DNA of 64,000 nucleotides from Roseivivax sediminis (lineage in GTDB: Bacteria > Pseudomonadota > Alphaproteobacteria > Rhodobacterales > Rhodobacteraceae), in the NCBI RefSeq assembly GCF_900112685.1, contig NZ_FOMS01000002.1:1-64000 (forward strand). The letters run 5' to 3'. Positions within the stretch are counted from its first letter, which is position 1; each line of letters opens with the position of its first letter. This document shows positions 54,577 through 64,000 of this stretch, piece by piece. The position numbers were made by a program, and so were the translations under genes. The notes beneath the pieces are model-generated. The model was not told where the DNA came from and did no database searches. It saw only the letters and a list, made by a program, of their open reading frames with translations.

Positions 54577-55580
54577 GCGCCCGAGACGCCCGCTTCGGCG
54601 AAGGTCGCCATGCCGTTGTGGCACTCCAGCGCGCCGCGCAGCACCGACAGCGCCACCGCCGCACCGGTGCCTTCGCCAAGCGCCATGTCGAGCTCCAGGA
54701 TAGGCCGCTGACCGAGCGCCTCGCAGAGCCGGCGGTGCCCGGGTTCGAGGCTCATGTGCCCGACCTGGCAATGGGCCAGAAAGGCGGGATCGGCGGCAAA
54801 GAGCGGTGCCGCTGCGGCGGTGCAGATGAACCCGTCGAGCAGGACGGGAATGCGCGCCGCCCGCGCCGCGAGGATCGCGCCGCAGATCGCCGCCTGTTCC
54901 CGCCCGCCGAGCGCGGCGAGGATCTGAAGACCGCTTGCCTCCGGGTGGCGCGCGATCCCGGCGGCCACCACCTCGGCCTTGCGCGCCATGCCCGCCGCGT
55001 CCGCCCCGGTGCCTCGCCCGATCCAGTCGGCCGCCGTGCCGCCGAAACAGGCATGGGCCAGCGCCGCCGAGACCGTCGAATTGCCGATCCCCATCTCGCC
55101 GAGGATCAGGATGTCGGGGCTCTCCACCGCGTCCGCCCCGCGGCGCATGGCGTCGAGGCACTCGTCCTCGGTCATCGCCGGGCCTTCGGTGAAGTCCGCG
55201 GTGGGCCGGTCCAAGTCCAGAGGCACCACGCTCAGCCGCGCGCCGGCATGGCGGCAAAGCTGGTTGATCGCCGCGCCGCCGCGTTCGAAGTTCGCGACCA
55301 TCTGCGCGGTGACCTCGGGCGGGAAGGGGCTGACGCCTTGCGCGCAGATCCCGTGATTGCCGGCAAAGACCAGCGCCTGCGCGTCGAAGACATGGGGGCG
55401 CGGATCGCCGCGCCAGCCGGCCATGAAGATCGCCAGATCCTCCAGCCGGCCGAGCGAACCCGGCGGCTTGGTCAACTCCGCCTGCCGGGCTCGGGCGGCG
55501 GAGGCGGCCTCCTCGTCGAAGGCGGGCAGGGCCGGCGCCGAGGCCGCGACGCGATCGAGGGACGAAAAATCGAGGCTCAT
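54573..55580 (-). CDS. cobT: nicotinate-nucleotide-dimethylbenzimidazole phosphoribosyltransferase
   Basis: A 335-aa CobT that activates the lower ligand base to alpha-ribazole phosphate. Marks: [44 protein letters not shown] and the catalytic Glu region near [10 protein letters not shown]. Overlaps cobU and cobS by ATGA. Nomenclature differs between organisms (CobU in Pseudomonas denitrificans). Confidence 0.94.
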   Translation of the reverse strand: MSLDFSSLDRVAASAPALPAFDEEAASAARARQAELTKPPGSLGRLEDLAIFMAGWRGDPRPHVFDAQALVFAGNHGICAQGVSPFPPEVTAQMVANFERGGAAINQLCRHAGARLSVVPLDLDRPTADFTEGPAMTEDECLDAMRRGADAVESPDILILGEMGIGNSTVSAALAHACFGGTAADWIGRGTGADAAGMARKAEVVAAGIARHPEASGLQILAALGGREQAAICGAILAARAARIPVLLDGFICTAAAAPLFAADPAFLAHCQVGHMSLEPGHRRLCEALGQRPILELDMALGEGTGAAVALSVLRGALECHNGMATFAEAGVSGA

Positions 55581-56086
55581 GGTTTCACTTTCATCGGGTA
55601 GCCGGAGACGCAGAACAGGACCTCGTCGGCCGCCTGCGCGACGCGCTGATTGACGAGCCCCGCCGCGTCCCGGAAGCGGCGGGCGAGCGCGTTCTCGGGC
55701 ACGATCCCGGCGCCGACCTCGTTGGTGACGATTACGACCGGAGCGCTCTGGCGGGCCAGCGCGGTCGCGAAGGCCTCGGCCTCGGCCTCCCAGTCCCGCT
55801 CCGCGAAAAGGAGGTTGGACAGCCACAGCGTCAGGCAATCGACCAGACGCGGACCGCCGCCATCGGAGGCGTCGAGCGCCCCGGTCAGGTCGAGAGGGGC
55901 GGACACGGTGCGCCATTCGGCGCCACGCCGGGCCTGGTGGCGGGCAATGCGCTCGGCCATTTCGGGATCGTGCGCCTCGGCCGTGGCGATGTAGACGGCC
56001 GGCTGGCCGAGGGCGAGCGTGGTGCGCTCGGCCAGCGTGCTCTTGCCCGACCGGGCGCCGCCGGTGATGAGGATCGACTTTCCCAT
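55577..56086 (-). CDS. cobU: adenosylcobinamide kinase / adenosylcobinamide-phosphate guanylyltransferase
   Basis: A 169-aa bifunctional enzyme (CobP in P. denitrificans). P-loop [36 protein letters not shown] with the guanylylated His, [12 protein letters not shown] and [10 protein letters not shown]. No clear ribosome-binding site before the ATG. Divergent from the phosphatase gene, with 48 bp between starts. Confidence 0.94.
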   Translation of the reverse strand: MGKSILITGGARSGKSTLAERTTLALGQPAVYIATAEAHDPEMAERIARHQARRGAEWRTVSAPLDLTGALDASDGGGPRLVDCLTLWLSNLLFAERDWEAEAEAFATALARQSAPVVIVTNEVGAGIVPENALARRFRDAAGLVNQRVAQAADEVLFCVSGYPMKVKP

Positions 56087-56134
56087 GGCGACGTGACAAA
56101 GCAGAAACCCGATCCGGGGAAAAGACCAGTCGTG

Positions 56135-56692
56135 ATGCGCGCCGAGACCGTCGAGATCCTGCTTGTCCGACACGCCCCGGCCGACCATGGCGGACGGCTG
56201 ACGGGGCGCCGCGACGTGCCGGCGATCCTGCCCGATGCGGCGGCGCTCGCCCCGCTGCGCGCCGCGCTGGACGGCTGCGCCGTGATGTCGAGCCCCGCGC
56301 GCCGCTGCCGCGAGACCGCCGCTGCGCTGTTTCCCGGCGCGGTCGAGACCGACGCGTGCCTGTGGGAGCAGGATTTCGGCGAGGCGGAGGGCACGCCCTT
56401 CGACGCCCTCCCGGACCTCGGCCCGATGAGCCGGGGCGACATCGCCCGCCACGCCTATCCCGGCGGCGAGAGTTTCCTCGACCTGTGCGCGCGCGTTCGC
56501 CCGGCGCTGGAGGCGGCAGAGGGCCGGCTGGCGGTGATCGCCCATGCCGGAACGGTGCGCGCCGCGCTGGCGCTCGCGCTGAGCGATCCGGCGGATGCGC
56601 TTGCCTTCGACATCGCGCCGCTGTCGCTGACGCGGGTCCTGCTGCTCCCGGGCGGGGTGTCGATCCTTGGCGTGAACCGGACATTTGCGTGA
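56135..56692 (+). CDS. histidine phosphatase family protein (alpha-ribazole phosphatase-like)
   Basis: A 185-aa phosphoglycerate-mutase-like phosphatase. LVRHAPADHGGRLTGRRD is the RHG-type motif, with SSPARRCRETAAAL, WEQDFGEAEG and IAHAGTVRAAL. In this setting it could remove the 5'-phosphate of alpha-ribazole phosphate (the reaction of CobC in Salmonella), but that is inferred from place. Its TGA overlaps the ATG of the next gene. Confidence 0.82.
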   Translation: MRAETVEILLVRHAPADHGGRLTGRRDVPAILPDAAALAPLRAALDGCAVMSSPARRCRETAAALFPGAVETDACLWEQDFGEAEGTPFDALPDLGPMSRGDIARHAYPGGESFLDLCARVRPALEAAEGRLAVIAHAGTVRAALALALSDPADALAFDIAPLSLTRVLLLPGGVSILGVNRTFA

Positions 56693-57471
56693 TGCGGCGG
56701 ATCGCGGGGCATTTCGGCGAATGGCTGCAGGGCCGGAGCGCGGAGGGGCCGCTCGCCCTTGTCACCGTGGCCTGCGACGCGCTCGCCGTCACGGCGGAGC
56801 GGCTGTCGGACGGCCCGCTGAGTCTCGATCAGGTGCCGCAGTTCCTGACCGACCCGCAGGCGGCGCGAATGCTGGAGGCACTGGGCAAGCCCTCCGGGCG
56901 GTACCGGCTGCGGGCCGACATGCCGCCGGGCGGCGGGGCCGGGGCGTCGACCGCCGCGCTGCTGGCGCTGGCCGGGGACGGGGCGCCCGATGCGCTCGCC
57001 CGCGCCTGCCTGTCGGTGGAGGAAGCGAGCGATCCGTTGATGCACGCGCGGCCCGACAGCCTGCTCTGGGCGCCGCGCGAGGCCCGCATCCTGCGCCGCC
57101 TGCCGCCGCCGCCCCGCGCCGAGATCGTCGGCGGCTTCTTCGGCCCGCCGGTGCGCACCGACGCGGCCGATTGCGCCTTCCCTGACGTCTCCGACCTGAT
57201 CGCGGCGTGGGAGGCGGGGCCGGACCTTGCAACCGCCGCGGGGATCGCCGCGACTTCCGCTGCGCGCACCACGGCGCTGCGCGGGCCGCATGACGACCCC
57301 TCCGAAGCCCTTGCCCGCGAGACCGGCGCCCTCGGTCATCTGCGGGCGCATACCGGATCGGCGCGCGGTCTGATCTTCGCGCCGGGCACCGTGCCCGCCG
57401 GGGCCGAGGCGGCGCTCACGCGCGCCGGCTTCACCGGGGTGATCCGCTTCGAGACCGGGGGGGCGGCATGA
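56692..57471 (+). CDS. bluE: BluE/PduX-like GHMP kinase (L-threonine kinase)
   Basis: A 259-aa GHMP kinase. The ATP loop is ADMPPGGGAGASTAALLAL, with FGEWLQGRS near the N-terminus. Like PduX and the Rhodobacter protein BluE it probably phosphorylates L-threonine, giving the precursor of the aminopropanol linker of cobalamin. The gene stands directly before cbiB and cobC, which use the product, and overlaps both neighbours. Symbol by analogy. Confidence 0.75.
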   Translation: MRRIAGHFGEWLQGRSAEGPLALVTVACDALAVTAERLSDGPLSLDQVPQFLTDPQAARMLEALGKPSGRYRLRADMPPGGGAGASTAALLALAGDGAPDALARACLSVEEASDPLMHARPDSLLWAPREARILRRLPPPPRAEIVGGFFGPPVRTDAADCAFPDVSDLIAAWEAGPDLATAAGIAATSAARTTALRGPHDDPSEALARETGALGHLRAHTGSARGLIFAPGTVPAGAEAALTRAGFTGVIRFETGGAA

Positions 57472-58409
57472 CCTTCGCCGCCGCGATGCTGATTGCCGGG
57501 CTGATCGACGCGCGCCTCGGCTGGCCGGACAAGCTCTATGCAAAAATCGGCCATCCGGTCGTCTGGATCGGTGGGCTCATCGACCGGCTCGACACGCGCC
57601 TGAACGATCCGGCGCTGCCCGCGGAGACGCGGCAGCGCAACGGCGCGCTGACGGTGGCCATCGTCCTCGCCTCGGTCGGCATCCCGGCGCTTATCGTGCA
57701 GGCGATGCTGCCCGGCGGTTGGATCGGCGCGCTGCTGACCGGCGCGCTGGCCTGGCCGTTCCTCGCCATGCGGTCGATGTACGACCACGTTGCCGCGGTC
57801 GCCGCCCCGCTCGCCGCCGGGGACCGGCCGGCAGCGCGGCGGGCGGTGGCGATGATCGTGGGGCGCGATCCGGCGCAGCTCGACGAGGCCGGCATCGCCC
57901 GCGCGGCGCTGGAGAGCCTCGCCGAGAACACGTCCGACGGGATCGTCGCGCCGCTCTTCTGGGGGGTGATCGGCGGGCTGCCGGGGATCGCGCTCTACAA
58001 GGCGGTGAACACGATGGATTCAATGATCGGGCACCGCACGGCGCGGCACGAGGCGTTCGGTCGGGCGGCGGCGCGGCTCGACGATCTGGTCAATCTCGCG
58101 CCGGCGCGCCTCTCCGGCGCGGTCTTCGCGATGGTCTCGGCCCGGCCGGGCGCGGCGCTGCGCACCATGCGGCGGGCCGCGCCGCAGCATCGGTCCCCGA
58201 ATGCCGGCTGGCCGGAGGCGGCGATGGCCGGCGCGCTGGGCGTGCGCCTCTCCGGCCCGCGCGTCTACGCCGACCGGGTGGCGCCGGAGCCGTGGATCAA
58301 CGACGGCGCGCCCGATCCGGGGCCGGAGGCGCTGGCCCGCGGGCTTGATCTCTACCGCCGGGCGATGCTCTGTCTCGCGGCGATCCTTGCGGCACTGGCG
58401 CTGGCATGA
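57468..58409 (+). CDS. cbiB: adenosylcobinamide-phosphate synthase CbiB
   Basis: A 313-aa membrane enzyme (CobD in P. denitrificans) that attaches aminopropanol phosphate to adenosylcobyric acid. Marks: HPVVWIGGLIDRLD, ESLAENTSDGIVAPLFWGVIGGLPG, YKAVNTMDSMIGHRTARHEAFG and the DDLVNLAPARLSG segment. ATGA overlap at both ends. Confidence 0.94.
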   Translation: MTFAAAMLIAGLIDARLGWPDKLYAKIGHPVVWIGGLIDRLDTRLNDPALPAETRQRNGALTVAIVLASVGIPALIVQAMLPGGWIGALLTGALAWPFLAMRSMYDHVAAVAAPLAAGDRPAARRAVAMIVGRDPAQLDEAGIARAALESLAENTSDGIVAPLFWGVIGGLPGIALYKAVNTMDSMIGHRTARHEAFGRAAARLDDLVNLAPARLSGAVFAMVSARPGAALRTMRRAAPQHRSPNAGWPEAAMAGALGVRLSGPRVYADRVAPEPWINDGAPDPGPEALARGLDLYRRAMLCLAAILAALALA

Positions 58410-59395
58410 CGGAGGCGAGGGGCGGCATGGCGCGCGATCACGGCGGCGATCTCGACAGGGCGGAGGCGCGATACGGCACCGGCCCGTGGATCGACTTGTC
58501 GACCGGCATCAACCCCGAGCCCTATCCGTTGCCGGAGATTCCGCCCGAGGCCTGGGCGACCCTGCCCACCGCGCGGGCGATTTCCGCGCTCGAAGACGCG
58601 GCCCGGGCGGCTTACGGAGGCGCGGTGCGGCCGGTGGCGCTCGCCGGGGCGCAGGCGGCGATCCAGCTCGTCCCGCGGTTGGCGCAGCCCGGTGAGGCGC
58701 GCGTGGTGGGGCCGACCTACAACGAACATCGCGGCGCGCTGGAGGCGCAGGGCTGGACGGTGACGGAGGTGCAGGCGCCGGAGGATCTGGCCGGCGCCGA
58801 TCTCGGGGTGGTGGTAAACCCCAACAACCCGGACGGGCGGCGGTGGCGGCCCGAGCAATTGCTCGATCTGCGGTCGCGGGTGGGCCTCCTCGTGGTCGAT
58901 GAAAGCTTCGCTGATCCGGAGCCGGTGCTGTCGCTGTGTCCGCACCTTGCCGGGGCGGAGAACCTCGTTGTCCTGCGCTCCTTCGGGAAGTTCTACGGGC
59001 TGGCCGGCCTGCGGCTCGGTTTCGCGCTGTCTTCCGAGCCTTTGGCAGACCGGTTGCGCGCGCTGGCCGGACCGTGGGCGGCGAACGGACCAGCGATCAG
59101 CGTGGGTTGCGCGGCCCTCGCGGATGCGCATTGGCGGGAGGCGACCTGCGCCCGGCTGGTCGAAGATTCTGCCCGACTCGACGCGCTGGCCGGTGCCGCG
59201 GGATGGGACGTGGTCGGCGGCACGACGCTCTTCCGCACCTACGCCGCGCCGGATGCGATCGCCGCGCAGGAGGCGCTCGCCCAGGGCCGGGTCTGGAGCC
59301 GGATTTTCCCCTATTCGCCGCACTGGATCCGCCTCGGTCTGCCGCCTACTTCTGGCTGGCTGACGCTCGAAGCCGCGTTTTCCGCCCTGCGCTGA
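58406..59395 (+). CDS. cobC: threonine-phosphate decarboxylase / CobC aminotransferase
   Basis: A 329-aa PLP enzyme of fold type I, which decarboxylates L-threonine phosphate to aminopropanol phosphate. WIDLSTGINPEPYP, VVNPNNPDGRRW, VVDESFADPEP and the PLP Lys in VVLRSFGKFYGLAGLRLGF. It converges on cobQ; the two stop codons are directly adjacent (59393-59395 and 59396-59398). Confidence 0.93.
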   Translation: MTEARGGMARDHGGDLDRAEARYGTGPWIDLSTGINPEPYPLPEIPPEAWATLPTARAISALEDAARAAYGGAVRPVALAGAQAAIQLVPRLAQPGEARVVGPTYNEHRGALEAQGWTVTEVQAPEDLAGADLGVVVNPNNPDGRRWRPEQLLDLRSRVGLLVVDESFADPEPVLSLCPHLAGAENLVVLRSFGKFYGLAGLRLGFALSSEPLADRLRALAGPWAANGPAISVGCAALADAHWREATCARLVEDSARLDALAGAAGWDVVGGTTLFRTYAAPDAIAAQEALAQGRVWSRIFPYSPHWIRLGLPPTSGWLTLEAAFSALR

Positions 59396-60841
<1,446 letters not shown>

Positions 60842-60844
60842 GGC

Positions 60845-61189
60845 CTAGCCGCGCTTCGGCAGGAAGGCTTCCACGGCGGCCTGGGCGATCACCACGACCT
60901 CGCCGGTCGCGGGATCGGTCGAATCGAGCCCGCCGAACACCGCGCGCACCTCGGCCCGGCCGCGCGGCAGCTCTTCGGCCAGCGCGGCGGTGTCGAGCGC
61001 ATCGGGCGATTGCACGCCGATGGTCGCCACCACGCGCATGTCGCGGTGGTCGATCCCCTCGGCGTCGAGCAGCGGCAGGGACGAATGGCGCAGCGCGTCG
61101 GAAATCGCCCGGCGCGCGGCCTTCATGTAGTCGCGCCCGTGCACGTCGACGCCCATGCCCATCTCGAGGATCAGTCGCTGGTCGCTCAT
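60845..61189 (-). CDS. Lin0512 family protein, copy 1 (cobalamin locus)
   Basis: A 114-aa protein of the Lin0512 family. Marks LILEMGMGVDVHGRDYMKAA and ALRHSSLPLL, then ATIGVQSPDALDTAALAEELP and a repeat-like VVVIAQAAVEAFL end. Family members occur with cobalt or cobalamin genes, function unknown. Paralogue of the next gene upstream, with which it overlaps by ATGA. Confidence 0.85.
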   Translation of the reverse strand: MSDQRLILEMGMGVDVHGRDYMKAARRAISDALRHSSLPLLDAEGIDHRDMRVVATIGVQSPDALDTAALAEELPRGRAEVRAVFGGLDSTDPATGEVVVIAQAAVEAFLPKRG

Positions 61190-61536
61190 GCCGACGCCTC
61201 CCCGTTCATCGAAACGGAGACGATCGCGTTCGCCGTCACCGAAGGGGCGCCGCCCTCCGGGTGCGGCACGTCGAGCCCGCCGGGAACCGCGCGCACCGTG
61301 ACCTCGCCGTAGGGGAAGACGGCGGCGACGGCGCCGATGTCCACCGCGTCCGGGTCGGCGACGCCGATCTCCGCCTCGATGCGCATCTCGGCGCGGTCCG
61401 TTCCGTAATACTCGGCCAGCGCGATGGAGTTGTGCCACAGTGCGTCGCGCACGGCGCGGACAGCGGCGGCGGTGTAGTCCTGCCGGCGGATCGAAGTGCC
61501 CATGCCGAACTCGAGGATCAGTCGACGCGGCGCCAT
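61186..61536 (-). CDS. Lin0512 family protein, copy 2 (cobalamin locus)
   Basis: A 116-aa paralogue: LILEFGMGTSIRRQDYTAAA, ALWHNSIALAEYYG, AEIGVADPDAVDIGAVAAVFP and VTANAIVSVSMNG. Similar fold to copy 1, but substitutions at many positions, so the pair may form a hetero-oligomer. The ATG overlaps the cobO stop (TGATG). Confidence 0.85.
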   Translation of the reverse strand: MAPRRLILEFGMGTSIRRQDYTAAAVRAVRDALWHNSIALAEYYGTDRAEMRIEAEIGVADPDAVDIGAVAAVFPYGEVTVRAVPGGLDVPHPEGGAPSVTANAIVSVSMNGEASA

Positions 61537-62144
61537 CAGAATTCCACCCCTGCCTGCGCCTTAACCCCGTCGCGGAACGGGTGCTTGAGCAGATTCATCT
61601 CGGTCACGAGGTCGGCGGCCTCGATCAGCTCGGGCTTGGCGTTGCGGCCGGTGAGGACGACGTGGGTCATCTCAGGCTTCTCGTGCAGCAGGAAATCGAC
61701 CACCTCGTCGATATCGAGGTAATCGTAGCGCAGCGCGATGTTGATCTCGTCCAGCAGCACGAACCGGATCTCGGGATCGAGGATCTGCTCCTTCGCGAGG
61801 GTCCAGCCGTGCTGCGCGGCGGCGATGTCGCGCTCGCGGTCCTGCGTCTCCCAGGTGAAGCCCTCGCCCGAGACGAAAAAGCGGCATTCGTCCTCGAATC
61901 GCTCGCGCAGGAAGGTCCGCTCCCCGGTCTCCCAGTTGCCCTTAATAAACTGCACCACAGCAGCGGGCATGCCGTGCGCGATGCAGCGCATGATCATTCC
62001 GAAGGCGGAGGAGGACTTGCCCTTGCCGGTGCCGGTATGGACGATGATCAGGCCCTTTTCCTCGGTCTTGGTCTGCATCATCCGGTCGCGGGCGGCCTTG
62101 ATCCGCTTCATCTTTTCATTGTGCCGGGCGGCGTCGTGGTCCAC
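61536..62144 (-). CDS. cobO: cob(I)yrinic acid a,c-diamide adenosyltransferase CobO
   Basis: A 202-aa adenosyltransferase of the CobA/CobO/BtuR type. P-loop HTGTGKGKSSSAFGM, QFIKGNWETGE, LLDEINIALRYDYLD and TGRNAKPELIEAADLVTEM. GTG start with AAAGGAG six bases upstream. It adenosylates corrinoid in the aerobic pathway. First of the minus-strand run, divergent from the riboswitch arm. Confidence 0.95.
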   Translation of the reverse strand: MDHDAARHNEKMKRIKAARDRMMQTKTEEKGLIIVHTGTGKGKSSSAFGMIMRCIAHGMPAAVVQFIKGNWETGERTFLRERFEDECRFFVSGEGFTWETQDRERDIAAAQHGWTLAKEQILDPEIRFVLLDEINIALRYDYLDIDEVVDFLLHEKPEMTHVVLTGRNAKPELIEAADLVTEMNLLKHPFRDGVKAQAGVEF

Positions 62145-62165
62145 GGGCGGCTCCTTTCGCGAGGC

Positions 62166-62194
62166 TTGACATCGGGTGCGTTGCGCGCGCATGT
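62166..62194 (+). promoter_or_regulatory. candidate promoter of the riboswitch arm
   Basis: A perfect TTGACA, a 17-base spacer and the weak GCATGT, placed so that transcription would begin right at the start of the riboswitch. The -10 is poor, so this is tentative. Confidence 0.35.
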
Positions 62195-62202
62195 CAGCCC
62201 AT

Positions 62203-62395
62203 GCTGGTGCCCGTGTAAACGGGTGAAAAGGGAATGCGAGGGCCGATCCATCGGTCAGGCGCAGCCGCCCCCGCGACCGTGACCGGAGGCGCCGCCCCGA
62301 ATGCCACTGGCCCGAACGGGCCGGGAAGGCGGGGCGACGTGTCGGAGCCATCCGACCCTTCGCAAGCCGGGAGACCTGCCAGCAAGACAACGGAC
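62203..62395 (+). ncRNA. cobalamin riboswitch
   Basis: Conserved parts in order: GGTGCCCG followed by GGGAA, GCAGCCGCCCCCGCGACCGT (62261-62280), GCCACTG (62303-62309), GGGAAGGCGGGG (62323-62334), and the B12 box GCAAGCCGGGAGACCTGCC (62362-62380). It lies upstream of the DUF1636-cobW-cobN genes on the plus strand and should lower their expression when adenosylcobalamin is abundant. No T-tailed terminator follows; control may act on translation. Confidence 0.93.
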
Positions 62396-62505
62396 GACGA
62401 AACCGGACGGGGTGTTTCCGGGTGTCGGGCGGGCGCGCGGGCAGGGGCTCGCAGGCGCCCTTCCGGCCCATGGCCCCCGCACCCCGAGAAAGGGCCGCGA
62501 CCTCA

Positions 62506-62901
62506 ATGAACGCATCCCCCGCCGAGGCCGAGCTTCTGGTCTGCGTCAAATGCCGGCGCGGGCAGGACATGCCCGACGACGCGCGCCGTCCCGGCACGCA
62601 CCTTTTCGAGGCGCTGGCGGCGCGTCCCGCGCCCGAGGGCGTGACCATCACGCCGGTCGAGTGCCTGCAGAACTGCGACGATGGCTGCACCGTCGCGCTG
62701 CGCGGTCCCGGCCGCTGGACCTATGTCTACGGCCGCCTGCACGAGGCCGAGCACGTGGACACCCTGCTCGACGGCGCGGAGCGCTACCGCGACACCGCCG
62801 ACGGCCTGATCCCGTGGCGCCAGCGGCCCGAGCATTTCAAGCGCAACTGCATCGCCCGCGTGCCACCCCCCACATCTCAGGAGGAGCCCAAGAATGGCTG
62901 A
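62506..62901 (+). CDS. DUF1636 family metal-binding protein
   Basis: A 131-aa protein with LLVCVKCRRGQ and VECLQNCDDGCTVALRG, a thioredoxin-like ferredoxin pattern of four or five Cys, and TYVYGRLHEAEHVDTLL. DUF1636 proteins are linked to cobW and cobN and may bind metal. Start taken at the ATG giving MNASPAEAELL; an upstream in-frame ATG at 62470 is possible. The stop overlaps the cobW start. Confidence 0.88.
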   Translation: MNASPAEAELLVCVKCRRGQDMPDDARRPGTHLFEALAARPAPEGVTITPVECLQNCDDGCTVALRGPGRWTYVYGRLHEAEHVDTLLDGAERYRDTADGLIPWRQRPEHFKRNCIARVPPPTSQEEPKNG

Positions 62902-63949
62902 TCTGGAAAAACTGCCCGTCACCATCGTCACCGGCTTTCTCGGGTCCGGCAAGACGACCCTGATCTCGCAGCTCATGCAGAACCCGCAGGGCAAGCGGCT
63001 CGCGGTGGTCGTGAACGAATTCGGCGACGTCGGCGTCGACGGAGAGATCCTGAAGGGCTGCGCTATCCCCGATTGCCCGGCGGAGAACGTGCTCGAGCTG
63101 GCCAACGGCTGCATCTGCTGCACCGTGGCGGACGATTTCATCCCGACGATCCAGGCGCTGATGGCGCTCGATCCGCGGCCCGATCACATCCTGATCGAAA
63201 CGAGCGGGCTGGCGCTGCCGAAGCCGCTTCTGAAGGCGTTCGACTGGCCCGATATCCGCTCGAAGATCACCGTGGACGGCGTGATCGCGCTCGCCGATGC
63301 CGAAGCCGTGGCGACGGGCCGTTTCGCGCCCGACGTCGAGCGCGTGAACGCGCAGCGCGAGGCGGATGACAGCCTCGACCACGAAACGCCGCTGTCGGAG
63401 GTCTTCGAGGACCAGATCGCCTGCGCCGACATCGTGCTGCTGACCAAGCCCGACCTCGCCGGGCCGGAGGGCGTGGCGAAGGCGCGCGAGGTGATCGCCG
63501 CCGAGGCGCCCCGTCCGCTGCCGGTGGTCGAGGTCGCCGAGGGCGCGGTCGATCCGCGGGTGATCCTCGGCCTCGGCGCGGCGGCGGAGGACGACATGGA
63601 CGCGCGGCCGTCGCACCACGACGAGCCGCACGACCACGATCACGACGATTTCGAGAGCGTGGTGGTGGACATCCCCGAACTGTCGGACCCCGCCGAGCTG
63701 GTGACGCGGATCGAGCGGTTGGCCCGCGAGCGCAACATCCTGCGGGTGAAGGGCTACGGCGCCGTCGTCGGCAAGCCGATGCGCCTGCTGGTGCAGGCGG
63801 TCGGCGCGCGGGTTCGGCACCAGTACGACCGGCCCTGGGGGCCCGGCGAGGCGCGGGCCGGGCGGCTCGTGGTGATCGCCGAGCACGACGACGTGGACGA
63901 AGGCGCGATCCGGGCGGTGCTGGCGCCAGCGGCGGAGGCTGCCGAATAA
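62894..63949 (+). CDS. cobW: cobalamin biosynthesis protein CobW
   Basis: A 351-aa P-loop GTPase of the COG0523 family. Walker A GFLGSGKTTLI, metal motif GCICC (ELANGCICCTVADD), DRPDHILIETSG in pieces, and a His/Asp-rich region (SHHDEPHDHDHDD) like those that bind zinc or cobalt. It is thought to help cobalt delivery to CobN. It overlaps DUF1636 by 8 bp, with AGGAGG upstream. Confidence 0.95.
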   Translation: MADLEKLPVTIVTGFLGSGKTTLISQLMQNPQGKRLAVVVNEFGDVGVDGEILKGCAIPDCPAENVLELANGCICCTVADDFIPTIQALMALDPRPDHILIETSGLALPKPLLKAFDWPDIRSKITVDGVIALADAEAVATGRFAPDVERVNAQREADDSLDHETPLSEVFEDQIACADIVLLTKPDLAGPEGVAKAREVIAAEAPRPLPVVEVAEGAVDPRVILGLGAAAEDDMDARPSHHDEPHDHDHDDFESVVVDIPELSDPAELVTRIERLARERNILRVKGYGAVVGKPMRLLVQAVGARVRHQYDRPWGPGEARAGRLVVIAEHDDVDEGAIRAVLAPAAEAAE

Positions 63950-63950
63950 G

Positions 63951-64000
63951 ATGCACGTCGTCTTTCGCGAAAGCCATGGGCTCGAAGAGACCGAGACACC
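63951..64000 (+). CDS. cobN: cobaltochelatase subunit CobN (start only)
   Basis: The first 16 codons: MHVVFRESHGLEETET, typical of CobN (MHLLFRESHGLEE). It starts one base after the cobW stop and runs off the right edge. CobN is the large ATP-dependent subunit that inserts cobalt into hydrogenobyrinate a,c-diamide, in the aerobic route. Confidence 0.88.
   Translation, partial: MHVVFRESHGLEETET

Overview
The window is GC-rich DNA from an alphaproteobacterium, most likely a Rhodobacteraceae (Roseobacter/Rhodobacter) species. This is inferred from the oriC-proximal gene order (secB-dnaQ-coaE-aroE-maf | gap | rho-mnmE-mnmG-rsmG-parA-parB), parS sites inside coding sequence, a typical extragenic GC repeat, and a XoxF/glutathione formaldehyde pathway beside R. 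capsulatus-style cobalamin genes. No tRNA, rRNA, CRISPR array, prophage or intact insertion sequence was seen.

Positions 1-25355 form a large methylotrophy island. On the minus strand, frmA (GSH-dependent formaldehyde dehydrogenase), fghA (S-formylglutathione hydrolase), xoxF (lanthanide-type PQQ methanol dehydrogenase), xoxG (cytochrome), xoxJ and a CXXCW protein make up the oxidation route from methanol to formate. Around them lies the poorly understood 'quinoprotein relay' set: two YVTN beta-propellers, an ABC-type binding protein, a DUF3280-like protein, an MxaD-like protein, two SoxYZ-like carriers, a SoxH-like zinc hydrolase and several exported proteins of unknown function. Next come a PAS hybrid histidine kinase, a FIST sensor and a LuxR-type response regulator, then a seven-gene MoxR/DUF58/DUF4381/VWA/VWA/TPR/BatD-like operon resembling mxaRSACKL, although mxaF and mxaI are not in the window. 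The fghA product has Ala where the catalytic Ser is expected.

Positions 25438-31738 hold cell-envelope and miscellaneous genes (a possible DUF2927-like protein, a small Cys protein, TspO, an MFS transporter, Smr, MltA, Tim44, FxsA). Positions 31828-46651 are the origin-proximal core: secB, dnaQ, coaE, aroE and maf on one side, a predicted oriC (35065-35623) with DnaA-box-like sequences, then rho, mnmE, mnmG, rsmG, parA and parB, followed by hemW, rdgB, rph, hrcA and grpE. Two perfect parS sites lie in mnmG and rsmG, a near-perfect one in coaE, and a weaker one before mutS.

Positions 46772-53775 carry mutS, a divergent inorganic pyrophosphatase, a PfkB kinase, an exported MsrA, and an old 651-bp tandem duplication that holds two copies of a small unknown gene, its conserved leader, and a decayed copy of the 3' end of the neighbouring htpX.

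Positions 53836-64000 are the late (aerobic-type) cobalamin genes: cobS, cobT, cobU, a histidine phosphatase, a BluE/PduX-like kinase, cbiB, cobC and cobQ, two tandem Lin0512 proteins, cobO, and then a cobalamin riboswitch controlling DUF1636-cobW-cobN (cobN runs off the edge).
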